A stretch of DNA of 64,000 nt from Prevotella merdae (GCF_900290275.1 NZ_LT985323.1:818091-882090); one strand, 5' to 3'. Positions 7,563-17,436 are shown, numbered from the stretch's first letter. The notes: generated by a model from the sequence alone, not told the origin. Program-made: numbers and translations.

Positions 7563-9593
7563 ATGAAGAATATACTTATATATATATATCATAACATTCT
7601 ACACTACCCTCATACGGGAAGGAGAGAAACCGCTTTGCGGTTATGGATGGGACTATTATGCCTTATCCTTCTTGCCTCTTGTGCCCGTATGGGACGTCCT
7701 GATGGAGGATGGTATGACGAGACACCTCCACATGTTGTGGCTGCATATCCAGAGGATGGAGGCACAAACGTTACAGCCAAGAAGGTGCGCATACTATTCG
7801 ATGAATTCATCAAGATAGAGAATGCTACAGAGAAGGTTGTGGTATCGCCACCACAAATGGAGCAAGCCGAGATTAAGTCTACTGGAAAACGTATTGAGGT
7901 GCAGCTTAAAGACTCGCTGTTGCCTAATACAACCTACACAATCGACTTCTCGGATGCTATCAGCGACAATAACGAGGGCAATCCATTAGGCAATTATACA
8001 TATAGCTTTGCTACGGGCGACCATATAGACACATTGGAGGTAGCTGGATGTGTGCTGCAAGCTGACAATCTGGAACCAGTAAAGGGAATACTTGTTGGTT
8101 TGTATGGCGAGATGGAAGACTCGTGCTTTATAAAGAAACCTATGTTGCGTGTGGCTCGTGCCGACTCGCGCGGACATTTCATAATACGTGGTGTAGCACC
8201 AGGCAATTACCGCATATATGCTTTGCAAGACCAGGACGGCGACTATCGTTTCTCGCAAAAGAGTGAGCAGATTGCATTCTCATGCGATACTATCACTCCA
8301 TCGTTCTGTGACGCTGTACGACAGGACACTACATGGATTGACTCGCTGCATATCAAGGACATAACACGTGTGGGATATACAAGGTTTACCCCGGACAATA
8401 TTGTGCTGCGTGCATTCAACGAGACTCTTACAGACAGGTTCTTCCTTAAAGCCGAACGTCAGGAGCCCGATCACTTTACGCTGTTCTTTAGTTATGGAGA
8501 CAAGAGTCTGCCTGAATTGCGCGGACTAAACTTTGATGACAGCAACGCATTCATAATAGAGCCAACGGTACGTCGCGACACTATAACTTATTGGTTGCGC
8601 GACACTACGCTTGTAAACCAAGACACGCTGAGCATTGAGCTTAAGTATATGGCTACAGACACCCTTGGATGTCTGCAACCACAAACAGATACTCTGCAGA
8701 TATTATCGAAGTTGCCATATGCCAAACGACTTAAGGATGCGCAGAAAGAGTACAACGACTGGCACAAGAAGCAAGAAAAGAAACGCAAACGAGGCGAACC
8801 TTACGACTCGGTTATGCCACCACGCTTGCTGACACCACAGATACAGATAAACTCCACACTCGATCCTGACCGTGATGTGCGATTGACGTTCAAGTGTCCA
8901 CTCGCCTTGGTTGACTCGTCAAAGATACATCTTTATGCCAAACGTGACACTCTGTGGTACGACACTCCGCTACGCATAAGCCCCGTAATAGAACGTATAC
9001 CTGGCGACACAGCCACTGCTGATATAGCCAAGTCGCTGAGGATGTATGACATACAAGCCGCTTGGCAACCAGATACAGAATATAGTTTGGAGATGGACTC
9101 ATTGGCATTTGCCGACATATACGGTCTGCATTCGCCTAAGCTGAAGCAAGGATTCAAGGTGAAATCGCTCGACGAATACAGCTCATTGGTATTTACCATT
9201 CCTCAGGCTAAGGGCGAGAACATCGTTGTTGAGCTTCTTAATCAGCAGGATGCAGCTGTAAAGCGTACCAATGTAGTGGATGGAACAGCACAGTTCTTCT
9301 ACATTACACCAGGCATATATTATGCCCGACTCTTCTACGACGACAATAACAACGGCGTATGGGATACAGGCGAATATGCAACAGGACGACAGCCTGAACT
9401 TACGTGCTACTATCCTGATGAGATAGAATGCAAAGCTAAGTGGGACGTAACACTCAACTGGAATCCGAAGGAGCGTACTGCCGAACAGCAGAAGCCGGCA
9501 AAGATAACCAAGCAGAAGGCGGAGCAGCAACGCAAGATACAGCAACGCAACATAGAAAGAGCAAGAAAAATGGGTATACCATACCCGTTCTAA
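7563..9593 (+). CDS. Ig-like domain lipoprotein (SbsA/Big_5-type N-terminal domain)
   Basis: A lipoprotein of up to 676 residues. A hydrophobic segment ends in a lipobox LILLASC near residue 40, so the mature protein should be lipid-anchored at Cys, probably in the outer membrane. Directly after it, DETPPHVVAAYPEDGGTNV to YSFATGD (about 53-150) is a bacterial Ig-like domain of the SbsA type. A carboxypeptidase-regulatory-like beta domain follows (about 158-230), and a second such segment (about 560-620, with the acidic loop DDNNNGVWDTGE). The C-terminal 50 residues are Lys/Gln/Arg-rich, probably a coil. The annotated first 25 residues are unusual (IYIYHNILHYPH), so the real start may lie closer to Arg20. 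Role unknown; conserved in Bacteroidales. Confidence 0.85.
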   Translation: MKNILIYIYHNILHYPHTGRRETALRLWMGLLCLILLASCARMGRPDGGWYDETPPHVVAAYPEDGGTNVTAKKVRILFDEFIKIENATEKVVVSPPQMEQAEIKSTGKRIEVQLKDSLLPNTTYTIDFSDAISDNNEGNPLGNYTYSFATGDHIDTLEVAGCVLQADNLEPVKGILVGLYGEMEDSCFIKKPMLRVARADSRGHFIIRGVAPGNYRIYALQDQDGDYRFSQKSEQIAFSCDTITPSFCDAVRQDTTWIDSLHIKDITRVGYTRFTPDNIVLRAFNETLTDRFFLKAERQEPDHFTLFFSYGDKSLPELRGLNFDDSNAFIIEPTVRRDTITYWLRDTTLVNQDTLSIELKYMATDTLGCLQPQTDTLQILSKLPYAKRLKDAQKEYNDWHKKQEKKRKRGEPYDSVMPPRLLTPQIQINSTLDPDRDVRLTFKCPLALVDSSKIHLYAKRDTLWYDTPLRISPVIERIPGDTATADIAKSLRMYDIQAAWQPDTEYSLEMDSLAFADIYGLHSPKLKQGFKVKSLDEYSSLVFTIPQAKGENIVVELLNQQDAAVKRTNVVDGTAQFFYITPGIYYARLFYDDNNNGVWDTGEYATGRQPELTCYYPDEIECKAKWDVTLNWNPKERTAEQQKPAKITKQKAEQQRKIQQRNIERARKMGIPYPF

Positions 9594-9636
9594 CAAGAAC
9601 GGGACTTACACACAATCACCTTTAAACTGAATAAGG

Positions 9637-10452
9637 ATGAACAAGATGAAACAGCTTTTGGTAACAATGGCAATGCTCCTTGTGGGCATAACCACAACTA
9701 ACGCACAATGCAAGTTTCAGAACACAGCGTTCAAGTCGGGCGAGTTTCTTACCTACAACCTCTACTTCAATTGGAAGTTTGTTTGGGTTAAGGTGGGCAA
9801 CGCATCGATGTCGACTGTAGAGAGCAAGTATCACGGCAAGCCGGCATACCGATCGTCGCTTATAACACGCACATCGCATAATGCCGACAAGTTCTTCGTT
9901 ATGCGCGACACACTTTTGTGTTACAACTCTACACATCTCGAACCTCTATACTTCCGCAAGGGAGCACAAGAGGGCAAACGCTATACCGTGGACGAGGCTT
10001 TCTTCAGTTATCCTAATAATAAGGTGCATATCAAGCAACACCGTTTGCGCCATAATGGCGAGAACGTATACAAGGAATGGCACCGTAACGACTGCACCTA
10101 TGACATGCTGAGCATATTCTTGCGTGCACGCTCGTTCAACCCTGAAGGATGGAAAAAAGGCACACGCGTTAATTTCCCTATAACCGACGGCACAAAGATT
10201 ATTACAGCCATGCTCGAATACAAGGGAAAGACAACTGTTAAGGCCGATAATGGTGTGAAGTATCGCTGTCTGCAACTATCGTATATGGAACACGAAGACG
10301 GCAAGTACAAGGAGATTGTGCGTTTTTATGTAAGCGATGATGCCAACCACGTGCCTGTACGTCTTGACATGTTCCTTAAGTTTGGTTCTGCAAAGGCTTT
10401 CCTTGTAGGAGCAAAGGGCGTAAAGAGCAAGATGACATCAATTGTGAAGTAG
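9637..10452 (+). CDS. DUF3108 domain-containing exported protein
   Basis: A 271-residue protein. The signal peptide is residues 1-23 (QLLVTMAMLLVGITTTNAQ). The rest is a DUF3108 beta-rich domain, recognisable from GEFLTYNLYFNWKFVWVKVG (about 36-55) and from the late LEYKGKTTVKADNG and FYVSDDANHVPVRLD strands. The family is common in Bacteroidota and Proteobacteria as a periplasmic protein of unknown function. It lies 43 bp after the Ig-like lipoprotein gene and 34 bp before the C1 peptidase gene, so it is probably in the same operon. The start codon ATG at 9637 follows an AT-rich leader with AAGGA. Confidence 0.88.
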   Translation: MNKMKQLLVTMAMLLVGITTTNAQCKFQNTAFKSGEFLTYNLYFNWKFVWVKVGNASMSTVESKYHGKPAYRSSLITRTSHNADKFFVMRDTLLCYNSTHLEPLYFRKGAQEGKRYTVDEAFFSYPNNKVHIKQHRLRHNGENVYKEWHRNDCTYDMLSIFLRARSFNPEGWKKGTRVNFPITDGTKIITAMLEYKGKTTVKADNGVKYRCLQLSYMEHEDGKYKEIVRFYVSDDANHVPVRLDMFLKFGSAKAFLVGAKGVKSKMTSIVK

Positions 10453-10486
10453 GCTCGTTGAGCAACAATAAAAAAGACAAAACAAT

Positions 10487-11524
10487 ATGTCCAAGCACAA
10501 AGTATATACATTATATATTATCGTAGGCGTGACGATGTTGCTCGCCGCATGCACCATGCCTGCCAAACAGCAAACAGTAGGCAATAAGGCGAGGCATCAG
10601 TTCACTAACGAGATATTGCTTGGCTATACACCTGTTAAGAACCAAGGACGCAATCCACTATGTTGGGCCTACTCTATGCTTGCCACAATAGAGACCGAAC
10701 ATATAATGATGGGCGACTCGGTAAACTTGTCAGTAGACTACGTAGCACGCAATATGCTTATGGAACAAACCCGACGCCACTTTTTGGCTAACGGTAAATT
10801 TCGTATAAATATGCGTGGTACCATGCCGCTGCTGCTAAGACTTCTGAACGAATACGGCGCAATGCCATACGACTCGTACAACAACAGGGACATAAACTAC
10901 AAGAGTCTTGCCAAGCGTATGTCAACGCTATCCGAAGCTTCGGCTAACATGAGTCTACTCGAAGAACGTGCAGAAAGAGTGCTCGACGACCATATCGGCG
11001 CCTTGCCACCACACGTCTTTATGTTAGGAGCTGAATATACACCACAAGAGTTTGCCCATAGCGTGTGTATGCGAAACGAGTACATGGCCATGACAAGCTT
11101 TACACATCACCCGTTCGACGAGATGTTTGTGCTTGAGATACCCGACAACTACAACAACGATCCCTTCTATAATGTGCCTATAGATGTGTTGATGAACCGT
11201 ATAGAGAAGTCTATACGTGCTGGACACCCAGTGTGTTGGGAGGGTGACATAACAGAAAAAGGTTTCTCTTTCAAGGATGGTGTAGCAATGCTTGGCAAAG
11301 AACAGCCGTGCACACAGCAACAGCGACAGACAGCTTTTGAGAACCGTAGTACAACAGACGACCATTGTATGGCACTTATAGGATTGGCACACGACAAGCA
11401 AGGACACCGCTTCTATATAGCAAAGAATTCATGGGGAACAGACAATCCTTATGGCGGCTTGATGTACCTATCGGAAAACTATATAAGGATGAAGACAGTT
11501 GCGGTAGTAGTAAAGAACATGTAA
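10487..11524 (+). CDS. Papain-fold (C1 family) cysteine peptidase lipoprotein
   Basis: A 345-residue peptidase of the C1/bleomycin-hydrolase-like group. The lipobox LLAAC places the lipidated Cys at 22. The catalytic Cys59 sits in QGRNPLCWAYS with the preceding Gln of the oxyanion hole. His293 is in DDHCMALIG, and Asn314 in AKNSWGTDNPYGG, so the full C-H-N set is present. No propeptide is obvious. The presence of a lipoprotein signal suggests periplasmic or surface peptide degradation rather than the cytosolic role of bleomycin hydrolases. It is the last gene of the GH3/Ig/DUF3108 run and ends directly before a hairpin terminator. Confidence 0.9.
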   Translation: MSKHKVYTLYIIVGVTMLLAACTMPAKQQTVGNKARHQFTNEILLGYTPVKNQGRNPLCWAYSMLATIETEHIMMGDSVNLSVDYVARNMLMEQTRRHFLANGKFRINMRGTMPLLLRLLNEYGAMPYDSYNNRDINYKSLAKRMSTLSEASANMSLLEERAERVLDDHIGALPPHVFMLGAEYTPQEFAHSVCMRNEYMAMTSFTHHPFDEMFVLEIPDNYNNDPFYNVPIDVLMNRIEKSIRAGHPVCWEGDITEKGFSFKDGVAMLGKEQPCTQQQRQTAFENRSTTDDHCMALIGLAHDKQGHRFYIAKNSWGTDNPYGGLMYLSENYIRMKTVAVVVKNM

Positions 11525-11565
11525 AAAAAGGGAAGGTTTCTCGGCTGAGAAACCTTCCCTTTATA
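11523..11565. terminator. Bidirectional terminator between the C1 peptidase and HU genes
   Basis: A perfect 13-bp stem (11530-11542 with 11547-11559, GGGAAGGTTTCTC) is flanked by an A run on the left and T-rich sequence on the right. It can end transcripts from the plus-strand operon and from hup on the minus strand. Confidence 0.88.
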
Positions 11566-11620
11566 TTATTGTGGTTTGCACAAAAGCGCCGAAGCACCCA
11601 TATGCAAGTCTTGCCACTGA

Positions 11621-11893
11621 TTAGTTGAGAGCATCTGCAAACTCAGCGCCAGCCTTAAACTTGGCTACCTTCTTAGCTGCGATGGCAATCTTCTCCTTAG
11701 TTGCAGGGTTGATACCCTCACGAGCAGGACGCTCATTTACGCTGAATGTGCCGAAGCCGATAAGCTGAACCTTGTCGCCTTCAACAAGAGCATTCTTAAT
11801 TGCCTCTATTGTAGCCTCAAGAGCCTTCTTGGCATCACCCTTGCTAAGATCAGCAGCTACTGCTATCTTCTCGATCAATTCTGTCTTGTTCAT
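11621..11893 (-). CDS. hup: HU family DNA-binding protein
   Basis: A 90-residue HU/IHF-fold histone-like protein. MNKTELIEKIA starts the helical dimerisation region. The signature GFGTFSVNERPAREGINPAT (about 46-65) gives the beta arm that bends DNA, with the conserved Arg-Pro at its tip. Length and sequence match homodimeric HU, which compacts the nucleoid and assists replication and recombination. It is a single-gene unit with a strong promoter at 11958-11988 and a leader near 58 nt. Codon use looks like that of a highly expressed gene (repeated AAG, GCT, GAG). Confidence 0.97.
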   Translation of the reverse strand: MNKTELIEKIAVAADLSKGDAKKALEATIEAIKNALVEGDKVQLIGFGTFSVNERPAREGINPATKEKIAIAAKKVAKFKAGAEFADALN

Positions 11894-11957
11894 AATTTTT
11901 GAATGTATTAAAGTGTTTATAAATTGAATATCACGTAATTATACCTATTAGGGCACA

Positions 11958-11988
11958 CAAATTTAGATTATTCCTTTCATAAAACAAA
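11958..11988 (-). promoter_or_regulatory. Promoter of hup
   Basis: On the minus strand, -7 TAAATTTG (11958-11965) and -33 TTTG (11985-11988) are 19 nt apart, the consensus arrangement for Bacteroidota housekeeping promoters. Confidence 0.78.
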
Positions 11989-12070
11989 CAAAAAACAGAA
12001 AAAAGTTCATAAAAACCCGAAAAAAAGCGTCATAACCCCCTATTTAATAGGCTATAACGGGATTTTTTCG

Positions 12071-12078
12071 TACTTTTG
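12071..12078 (+). promoter_or_regulatory. -7 box TACTTTTG of the rhomboid/EEP genes
   Basis: TACTTTTG lies 36 bp before the ATG at 12115 and overlaps the earlier in-frame TTG at 12076, which is therefore unlikely to be the start. Confidence 0.55.
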
Positions 12079-12114
12079 TGCTTTAAAACCAACGTTTATA
12101 TACAGAATCTTAAT

Positions 12115-13059
12115 ATGCAAAACATTCCAACGGTTACACGTAGCCTACTTATAGCCAATGTTGTTGTATTTCTTGCCACAATGTTGCTGTCGTATGTAGG
12201 TCTCGACCTTAACAGAGTGCTTGGACTGCACTTTATCCTTGCACCCAACTTCCAGGCTTATCAGCTGCTGACATATATGTTTGCACACGGAGGCTGGAGC
12301 CACATTTTCTTCAACATGTTTGCTTTATGGATGTTTGGAGGTATAGTGGAACGCACATGGGGACCGCGCAAGTTTCTCTTCTATTATATGGTATGCGGCA
12401 TTGGTGCCGGACTCTTTCAAGAGCTTGCACAGCTTGGCGAATTCTACTATATAGCTTCAAACAACCTTGCCAACTTCAACATATCGCAAACCATGCTTGT
12501 AGCCGAAGCCAACGCTCCTATGCTAAACTCATGGACTACGGTAGGAGCCTCGGGTGCTATATATGGCATTCTGCTTGCATTTGGCATGCTTTATCCAGAA
12601 GAGCGCATGTTTATCTTCCCGCTTCCGGTGCCCATCAAGGCTAAATGGTTTGTTGTAGGATATGCAGCCATTGAGTTGTTCATGGCTTTCTCTACAGCTA
12701 ACGACGGTGTCGCACACATTGCCCACCTCGGAGGTATGGTGTTCGGATTCTTCCTAATACGTTATTGGCGCCGACATCCAAGCATAGGTTATGGCAGACG
12801 TGGCGGACAGCAATTCTTCGATTCCTTGCGCTCGTCATGGGAACGACGTACCAACAAACACGCTAACGGCTTTAATTCATCAACACGCCAGTCAAACAGT
12901 TCTGCCAACACACGCAGCGAGAGTGACTGGGACTATAATGCACGACGTAAAGCCCAGCAAGAAGAGGTAGACCGCATACTTGATAAGATTCGTCGCTCTG
13001 GCTACGACAGCCTTACACGCGAGGAAAAACAGCGTCTGTTTGATAACAGTCGCAAATAG
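12115..13059 (+). CDS. Rhomboid family intramembrane serine protease
   Basis: A 314-residue polytopic protein with six hydrophobic segments in residues 8-220. The catalytic Ser146 is in TTVGASGAIYG and the catalytic His204 in HIAHLGGMVFG, forming the rhomboid dyad. The motif after the first segment (MFAHGGWSHIFFNMFALWMFG) is the conserved L1 loop and second helix. The C-terminal 90 residues are a hydrophilic cytosolic tail rich in Arg, Ser and Asn that ends in a helical EEVDRILDKIRRSG segment. Natural substrates are unknown. The ATG at 12115 is preferred because the promoter box overlaps the earlier TTG. It is followed after 20 bp by the EEP gene, a pairing often seen in Bacteroidales. Confidence 0.92.
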   Translation: MQNIPTVTRSLLIANVVVFLATMLLSYVGLDLNRVLGLHFILAPNFQAYQLLTYMFAHGGWSHIFFNMFALWMFGGIVERTWGPRKFLFYYMVCGIGAGLFQELAQLGEFYYIASNNLANFNISQTMLVAEANAPMLNSWTTVGASGAIYGILLAFGMLYPEERMFIFPLPVPIKAKWFVVGYAAIELFMAFSTANDGVAHIAHLGGMVFGFFLIRYWRRHPSIGYGRRGGQQFFDSLRSSWERRTNKHANGFNSSTRQSNSSANTRSESDWDYNARRKAQQEEVDRILDKIRRSGYDSLTREEKQRLFDNSRK

Positions 13060-13079
13060 AAACCCCCAACACTATGTAA

Positions 13080-14153
13080 ATGAACACTCTTACAAGCTAT
13101 ACATTACGCATAATAGCCGGCGCAAACGTGGCTACAATAATAGCCATGCTTGCTGTCGGATTCAGCGACCATATCAATCCCGCCAGCCACCCGTTGATAG
13201 CCAACGTGGGACTGGCGTTTCCCATATTTCTGCTTATCAACATAGCATTCTTGGTGTTTTGGCTATGTGTTAAGAAACGCTGGGCTCTTATACCTATAGG
13301 CGGACTGATTATAGGCTTTCTGCCCATACGCATCTATTCGCCACTAAACTTACGTGCCGACGCCCCTGAGGGCTGCATAAAGGTTATACAGTACAATGTA
13401 TTTGGCTTTAATGAATGGAAAGACACTAACGACCAATCGGAAATTATAAACTACATTCTACGCGAAAAACCAGACATACTGTGTATGGAGGAATCACCTG
13501 TAGGCACTAAGAAAGATTTGGTCGACTCGGCACTTATATCCATTCTGCAATATAGCGACACTATCGACAACGGCTCTATATCCATATACTCCAAATATCC
13601 CATTGTAGGACATGAACGCATAAACTATCACAGCGACAACAAAAACTCTTCTGGAGCATTCTTCGTATTAACCGCTCCAAAAGACACAACCATAGTGATA
13701 GCCAACCACTTTGAAATTACTGGCCTATCGCTTGAGCAACGTGCCCAATTTAAGGCCATACTCAAGGGAAAAGTAGAGAAAGACTCTATGGAGATAGAGT
13801 CGAAAGCCATATGGCGTAGACTTGCTGAATCGGCTAAGGTAAGAGCACCACAAGCCGATGCTGTGGCCGAATACATACAACAGCATAAGGACAAGAGCAT
13901 CATACTGATGGGCGATTTCAACGATTCGCCTATATCATACGTCAGAAGGCGAATTGCACAAGAGCTTACCGACTGCTATGTGTCAACAGCAAACGGTCCT
14001 GGCATAAGCTATCATTACAGTGGTTTCTACGTGCGAATAGACAATATCTTCTGCTCAGACCACTGGATGCCATACGATTGCCACGTGGACAATTCCATTA
14101 AAGCATCCGACCATTATCCCGTTGTTTGCCTCCTGAAACGCCGAGGAACATAA
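13080..14153 (+). CDS. Endonuclease/exonuclease/phosphatase (EEP) family membrane protein
   Basis: A 357-residue protein. Three hydrophobic segments (about 5-90) precede an EEP fold with IQYNVFGFNEW (about 104), CMEESPVG with the metal-binding Glu (about 138), ILMGDFNDSP (about 276) and the final SDHYPVVCLL with the catalytic His (about 344). The fold cleaves phosphodiesters in nucleic acids, phospholipids or inositol phosphates. The membrane anchor and predicted exterior location of the domain make a lipid or extracellular nucleic acid substrate plausible, but the sequence does not decide. Located 20 bp after the rhomboid gene, probably co-transcribed. Confidence 0.87.
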   Translation: MNTLTSYTLRIIAGANVATIIAMLAVGFSDHINPASHPLIANVGLAFPIFLLINIAFLVFWLCVKKRWALIPIGGLIIGFLPIRIYSPLNLRADAPEGCIKVIQYNVFGFNEWKDTNDQSEIINYILREKPDILCMEESPVGTKKDLVDSALISILQYSDTIDNGSISIYSKYPIVGHERINYHSDNKNSSGAFFVLTAPKDTTIVIANHFEITGLSLEQRAQFKAILKGKVEKDSMEIESKAIWRRLAESAKVRAPQADAVAEYIQQHKDKSIILMGDFNDSPISYVRRRIAQELTDCYVSTANGPGISYHYSGFYVRIDNIFCSDHWMPYDCHVDNSIKASDHYPVVCLLKRRGT

Positions 14154-14210
14154 GATAGAACACGCAAAACAAGCTAAAACATTCTGAAACAGAAGAAAAA
14201 AAGCTATAAA

Positions 14211-14242
14211 TTTCGCAAAACGTGAAAAAATAACTAACTTTG
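14211..14242 (+). promoter_or_regulatory. Promoter of secDF
   Basis: A TTTC -33-like box (14211-14214) and TAACTTTG (14235-14242) are 20 nt apart. The resulting leader is about 100 nt, A-rich, with no obvious structure. Confidence 0.65.
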
Positions 14243-14347
14243 CACGCTATCTATACCTTATAAGACCGACAAGGCAAAATAAGGCAAGAAAGCAAACCAA
14301 ATAACGGAAACAGAAAAAACAATAATAACAAAAATAAAATCAAAAAA

Positions 14348-17300
14348 ATGCAGAACAAAGGTATTGTAATTGTAACAGCCGCCCTGTTGACACTTGCAAG
14401 CATCTTCTATCTATCGTTCACGGCTGCCACAAAATACTATGACAGCCAGGCTGCGAAGATAAAGGATCCAATTGCACAGCAGGATTACAAGGACTCGGTA
14501 AAGTTCCTCGGGCTCTACTCCTACCAGAAGTGTCTTGAGACTCAAATTGGTTTGGGTCTTGACCTTAAGGGTGGTATGAACGTCATCCTCGAAGTGAGTG
14601 TTCCAGATGTAGTGGAGAACCTCGCCGACCACAAAACAGACGTTGCTTTCACAAAGTCGATGAAGGAAGCTCGTGCTCAGCATGAGGTGTCACAAGACGA
14701 TTTCATCACTCTATTTATCAACGCTTACAAGAAGAATGCTCCTGGACATCATCTCTCTGAGATATTCGCTACACAGCAGCTCCAGGGTAAAGTATCGCCT
14801 AACTCAAGCGACAAGGATGTAGAGAAGGTATTGCGTGAAGAGGTACAGTCGGCTATCGACAACTCATTCCTCGTAGTACGTACACGTATCGACAAGTTCG
14901 GTGTTGTACAGCCTAACATCCAGAAACTTGAAGGCCAGCAGGGACGTATCATGGTAGAAATGCCTGGTATCAACGAGCCTGAGCGTGTGCGCAAGTTGCT
15001 TCAGGGTAGCGCTAACCTTGAGTTCTGGGAGACATACAACTCTGATGAGATTATACCATATCTCCAGCAACTCGACGCTCGTGAAGCTGCTGCCTTATCA
15101 GGCAAGAAGGAAGTAGCCGATACTACAGCTGCTGATACAGCTGCTGCAGCTAAGGTTACAGCAGAAGCTAACAATGCTGCTAAGCTCCAGCTTAAGAAAA
15201 GCGATGACAGCAAAGCTACAAAAGAAAGCAACGCTCAGCTTGAGCAGGCTAAGAAGGAGCATCCGCTCTTATCTATATTCCAGCCTACTGGCAATGGTGC
15301 TTTGAGTCTTGTTGGTTATGCTTCAGCTCGCGACACAGCTGCCGTTAACAAGATTATCTACTCGGCTCTTGCCAAGCAGGTTCTGCCTTCTGACCTTCGT
15401 TTGCTTTGGAGTGCTAAGCCAGCTGATGGTGTTCAGGCTAAGAACATATACGAGTTGTACGCTATTAAGGTGACAACATCTAACGGACGCGCTCCTATCG
15501 AGGGTGACGTTATAACAGATGCAAAAGATCAGTTCAACAACGTTTCTGGTCAGCCTGAGGTTAGCATGTCGATGAACTCTGACGGTGCACGCCGTTGGGC
15601 TGCCCTTACAAAGGCTAACGTTGGCAAGGCTATCGCTATTGTGCTCGATGGTACCGTATACTCGGCTCCTCGTGTTAACGGTGAGATTTCTGGTGGTCAG
15701 TCGTCTATCACTGGCAACTTCACTATCGAGGATACAAAGGACTTGGCAAATACATTGAAGTCTGGTCGTATGCCTGCTCCTGCCCACATCGTTCAGGAGG
15801 AAGTTGTAGGTCCTACACTTGGTGCTCAGTCAATCCAGCAGGGCTTCATCTCATTCATCATTGCCTTCATCATCCTGATGATATACATGGTTGTGATGTA
15901 CGACTTTATCCCAGGTATGGTTGCCAACGGTGCTCTCTTGCTCAACCTCTTCTTCACAATGGGTATTATGGCATCGTTCCAGGCAGCATTAACAATGCCA
16001 GGTATCGCAGGTATCGTGCTTGCCCTCGGTATGGCTGTGGATGCCAACGTGCTTATATACGAGCGCACCAAGGAGGAACTTAAGAAGGGTCTTGGCACAA
16101 AGCAGGCTTTGGCTCAGGGCTACAGCAACGCTTTCTCTGCCATCTTCGACTCTAACTTGACATCAATCATCACAGGTATCATCCTTTATGTGTTCGGTAC
16201 AGGTCCTATCCGCGGCTTCGCTACCACACTTATCATCGGTATCTGTTGCTCGTTCTTTACTGCTGTGTTCCTCACACGCTTGGTTTACGAGAATCGTCTG
16301 GCTCACGACAAGTGGACAAAGCAGACCTTCTCTACCAAGATTTCGCGCAACTTTATGGCGAACAAGAACTATGGCTTCATGTCAAACTGCAAGATATCGT
16401 TCATCATCTTTGGTGCGGTCATTCTTGTTATGATAGGCAGCTTCTTCGAACGCGGCTTGAGCAAGGGTATCGACTTTACCGGTGGCCGCAACTATGTTGT
16501 TGTACTTGAGAAGCAGGTAGAACCAGAGCAGGTAACTGCTGCTTTGCGTCCTCTCTTCAACGGTGCAAACGTTAATGCACTTGCACTTGGTACTGACGGC
16601 AAGACTATCCGTATCTCAACCAACTACAAGATTGAGTCGAACAACCCAGCTATCGACAACGAGGTGGAGAACATCCTCTATAAGGGTCTGCATGGTGCCA
16701 ACCTCGTAACACAGAGCAGTGTTGAGGCATTCAAGAACCCTGACGTACGTGCTGGTGGTTCTATCGTATCATCTACAAAGGTAGGTCCGGCTGTGGCTAA
16801 GGACATCACTCATGGTGCTATCATCTCTGTGTTTATCGCCCTTGCAGCTATCTTCCTTTACATCTTGATACGTTTCCGCAACGTAGCATTCTCTTTCGGT
16901 TCTACCATAGCTCTTGCTATCGATGCTACAATCGTTATCGGTTTCTTCTCATTGCTTTGGGACTTCGTTCCATTCTCGCTTGAGGTAGACCAGACGTTCA
17001 TTGGTGCAATCCTTACGGTTATCGGTTACTCTATCAACGATAAGGTGGTGGTATTCGACCGTATACGTGAGAACCTCCAGTTGCACAAGAAGATGGACTT
17101 GCAGGAACTCTTCAACAAGTCATTGAATGAGACACTTGCTCGTACAATCAATACATCATTGTCAACACTCATCGTGCTGCTCTGTATCTTCTGCTTCGGT
17201 GGTGAGAGCACTCGCAGCTTCTCGTTCGCAATGTTGCTTGGTGTAATCTTCGGTACACTGTCTTCTATCTTCATTGCCGCTCCTCTGGCATACGTCATCC

Positions 17301-17365
17301 TCGGTCGCAAGATCAAGAAGGAAGAGGCTGCAATGGCAGAGGCAGAGGCTGTTGAGGTTAAGTAA
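14348..17365 (+). CDS. secDF: SecDF fusion, protein translocase accessory subunit
   Basis: A 1005-residue fusion of SecD and SecF, the usual form in Bacteroidales. SecD occupies about residues 1-650: the first membrane helix, GLGLDLKGGMNVILEV (about 63-78), the periplasmic P1 head with an Ala/Lys-rich low-complexity insertion (about 245-310), and the helix bundle with ALGMAVDANVLIYERTKEEL (about 559-578). SecF follows: KGIDFTGGRNYVV (about 705-717), then five helices including GYSINDKVVVFDRIREN (about 895). Both units belong to the RND fold and use proton flow to pull preproteins across the inner membrane after SecA. Single-gene unit with its own promoter and terminator. Codon use indicates high expression. 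Confidence 0.97.
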   Translation: MQNKGIVIVTAALLTLASIFYLSFTAATKYYDSQAAKIKDPIAQQDYKDSVKFLGLYSYQKCLETQIGLGLDLKGGMNVILEVSVPDVVENLADHKTDVAFTKSMKEARAQHEVSQDDFITLFINAYKKNAPGHHLSEIFATQQLQGKVSPNSSDKDVEKVLREEVQSAIDNSFLVVRTRIDKFGVVQPNIQKLEGQQGRIMVEMPGINEPERVRKLLQGSANLEFWETYNSDEIIPYLQQLDAREAAALSGKKEVADTTAADTAAAAKVTAEANNAAKLQLKKSDDSKATKESNAQLEQAKKEHPLLSIFQPTGNGALSLVGYASARDTAAVNKIIYSALAKQVLPSDLRLLWSAKPADGVQAKNIYELYAIKVTTSNGRAPIEGDVITDAKDQFNNVSGQPEVSMSMNSDGARRWAALTKANVGKAIAIVLDGTVYSAPRVNGEISGGQSSITGNFTIEDTKDLANTLKSGRMPAPAHIVQEEVVGPTLGAQSIQQGFISFIIAFIILMIYMVVMYDFIPGMVANGALLLNLFFTMGIMASFQAALTMPGIAGIVLALGMAVDANVLIYERTKEELKKGLGTKQALAQGYSNAFSAIFDSNLTSIITGIILYVFGTGPIRGFATTLIIGICCSFFTAVFLTRLVYENRLAHDKWTKQTFSTKISRNFMANKNYGFMSNCKISFIIFGAVILVMIGSFFERGLSKGIDFTGGRNYVVVLEKQVEPEQVTAALRPLFNGANVNALALGTDGKTIRISTNYKIESNNPAIDNEVENILYKGLHGANLVTQSSVEAFKNPDVRAGGSIVSSTKVGPAVAKDITHGAIISVFIALAAIFLYILIRFRNVAFSFGSTIALAIDATIVIGFFSLLWDFVPFSLEVDQTFIGAILTVIGYSINDKVVVFDRIRENLQLHKKMDLQELFNKSLNETLARTINTSLSTLIVLLCIFCFGGESTRSFSFAMLLGVIFGTLSSIFIAAPLAYVILGRKIKKEEAAMAEAEAVEVK

Positions 17366-17397
17366 GCAATAGGCTAACACGACTATAAACATCTAAA

Positions 17398-17436
17398 AAG
17401 GCGCAATCCCGTGATTGGGGATTGCGCCTTTCTTGT
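17398..17436 (+). terminator. Terminator of secDF
   Basis: A perfect 13-bp stem (17398-17410 with 17418-17430, AAGGCGCAATCCC) ends in TTTCTT, 32 bp after the secDF stop. Confidence 0.88.
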
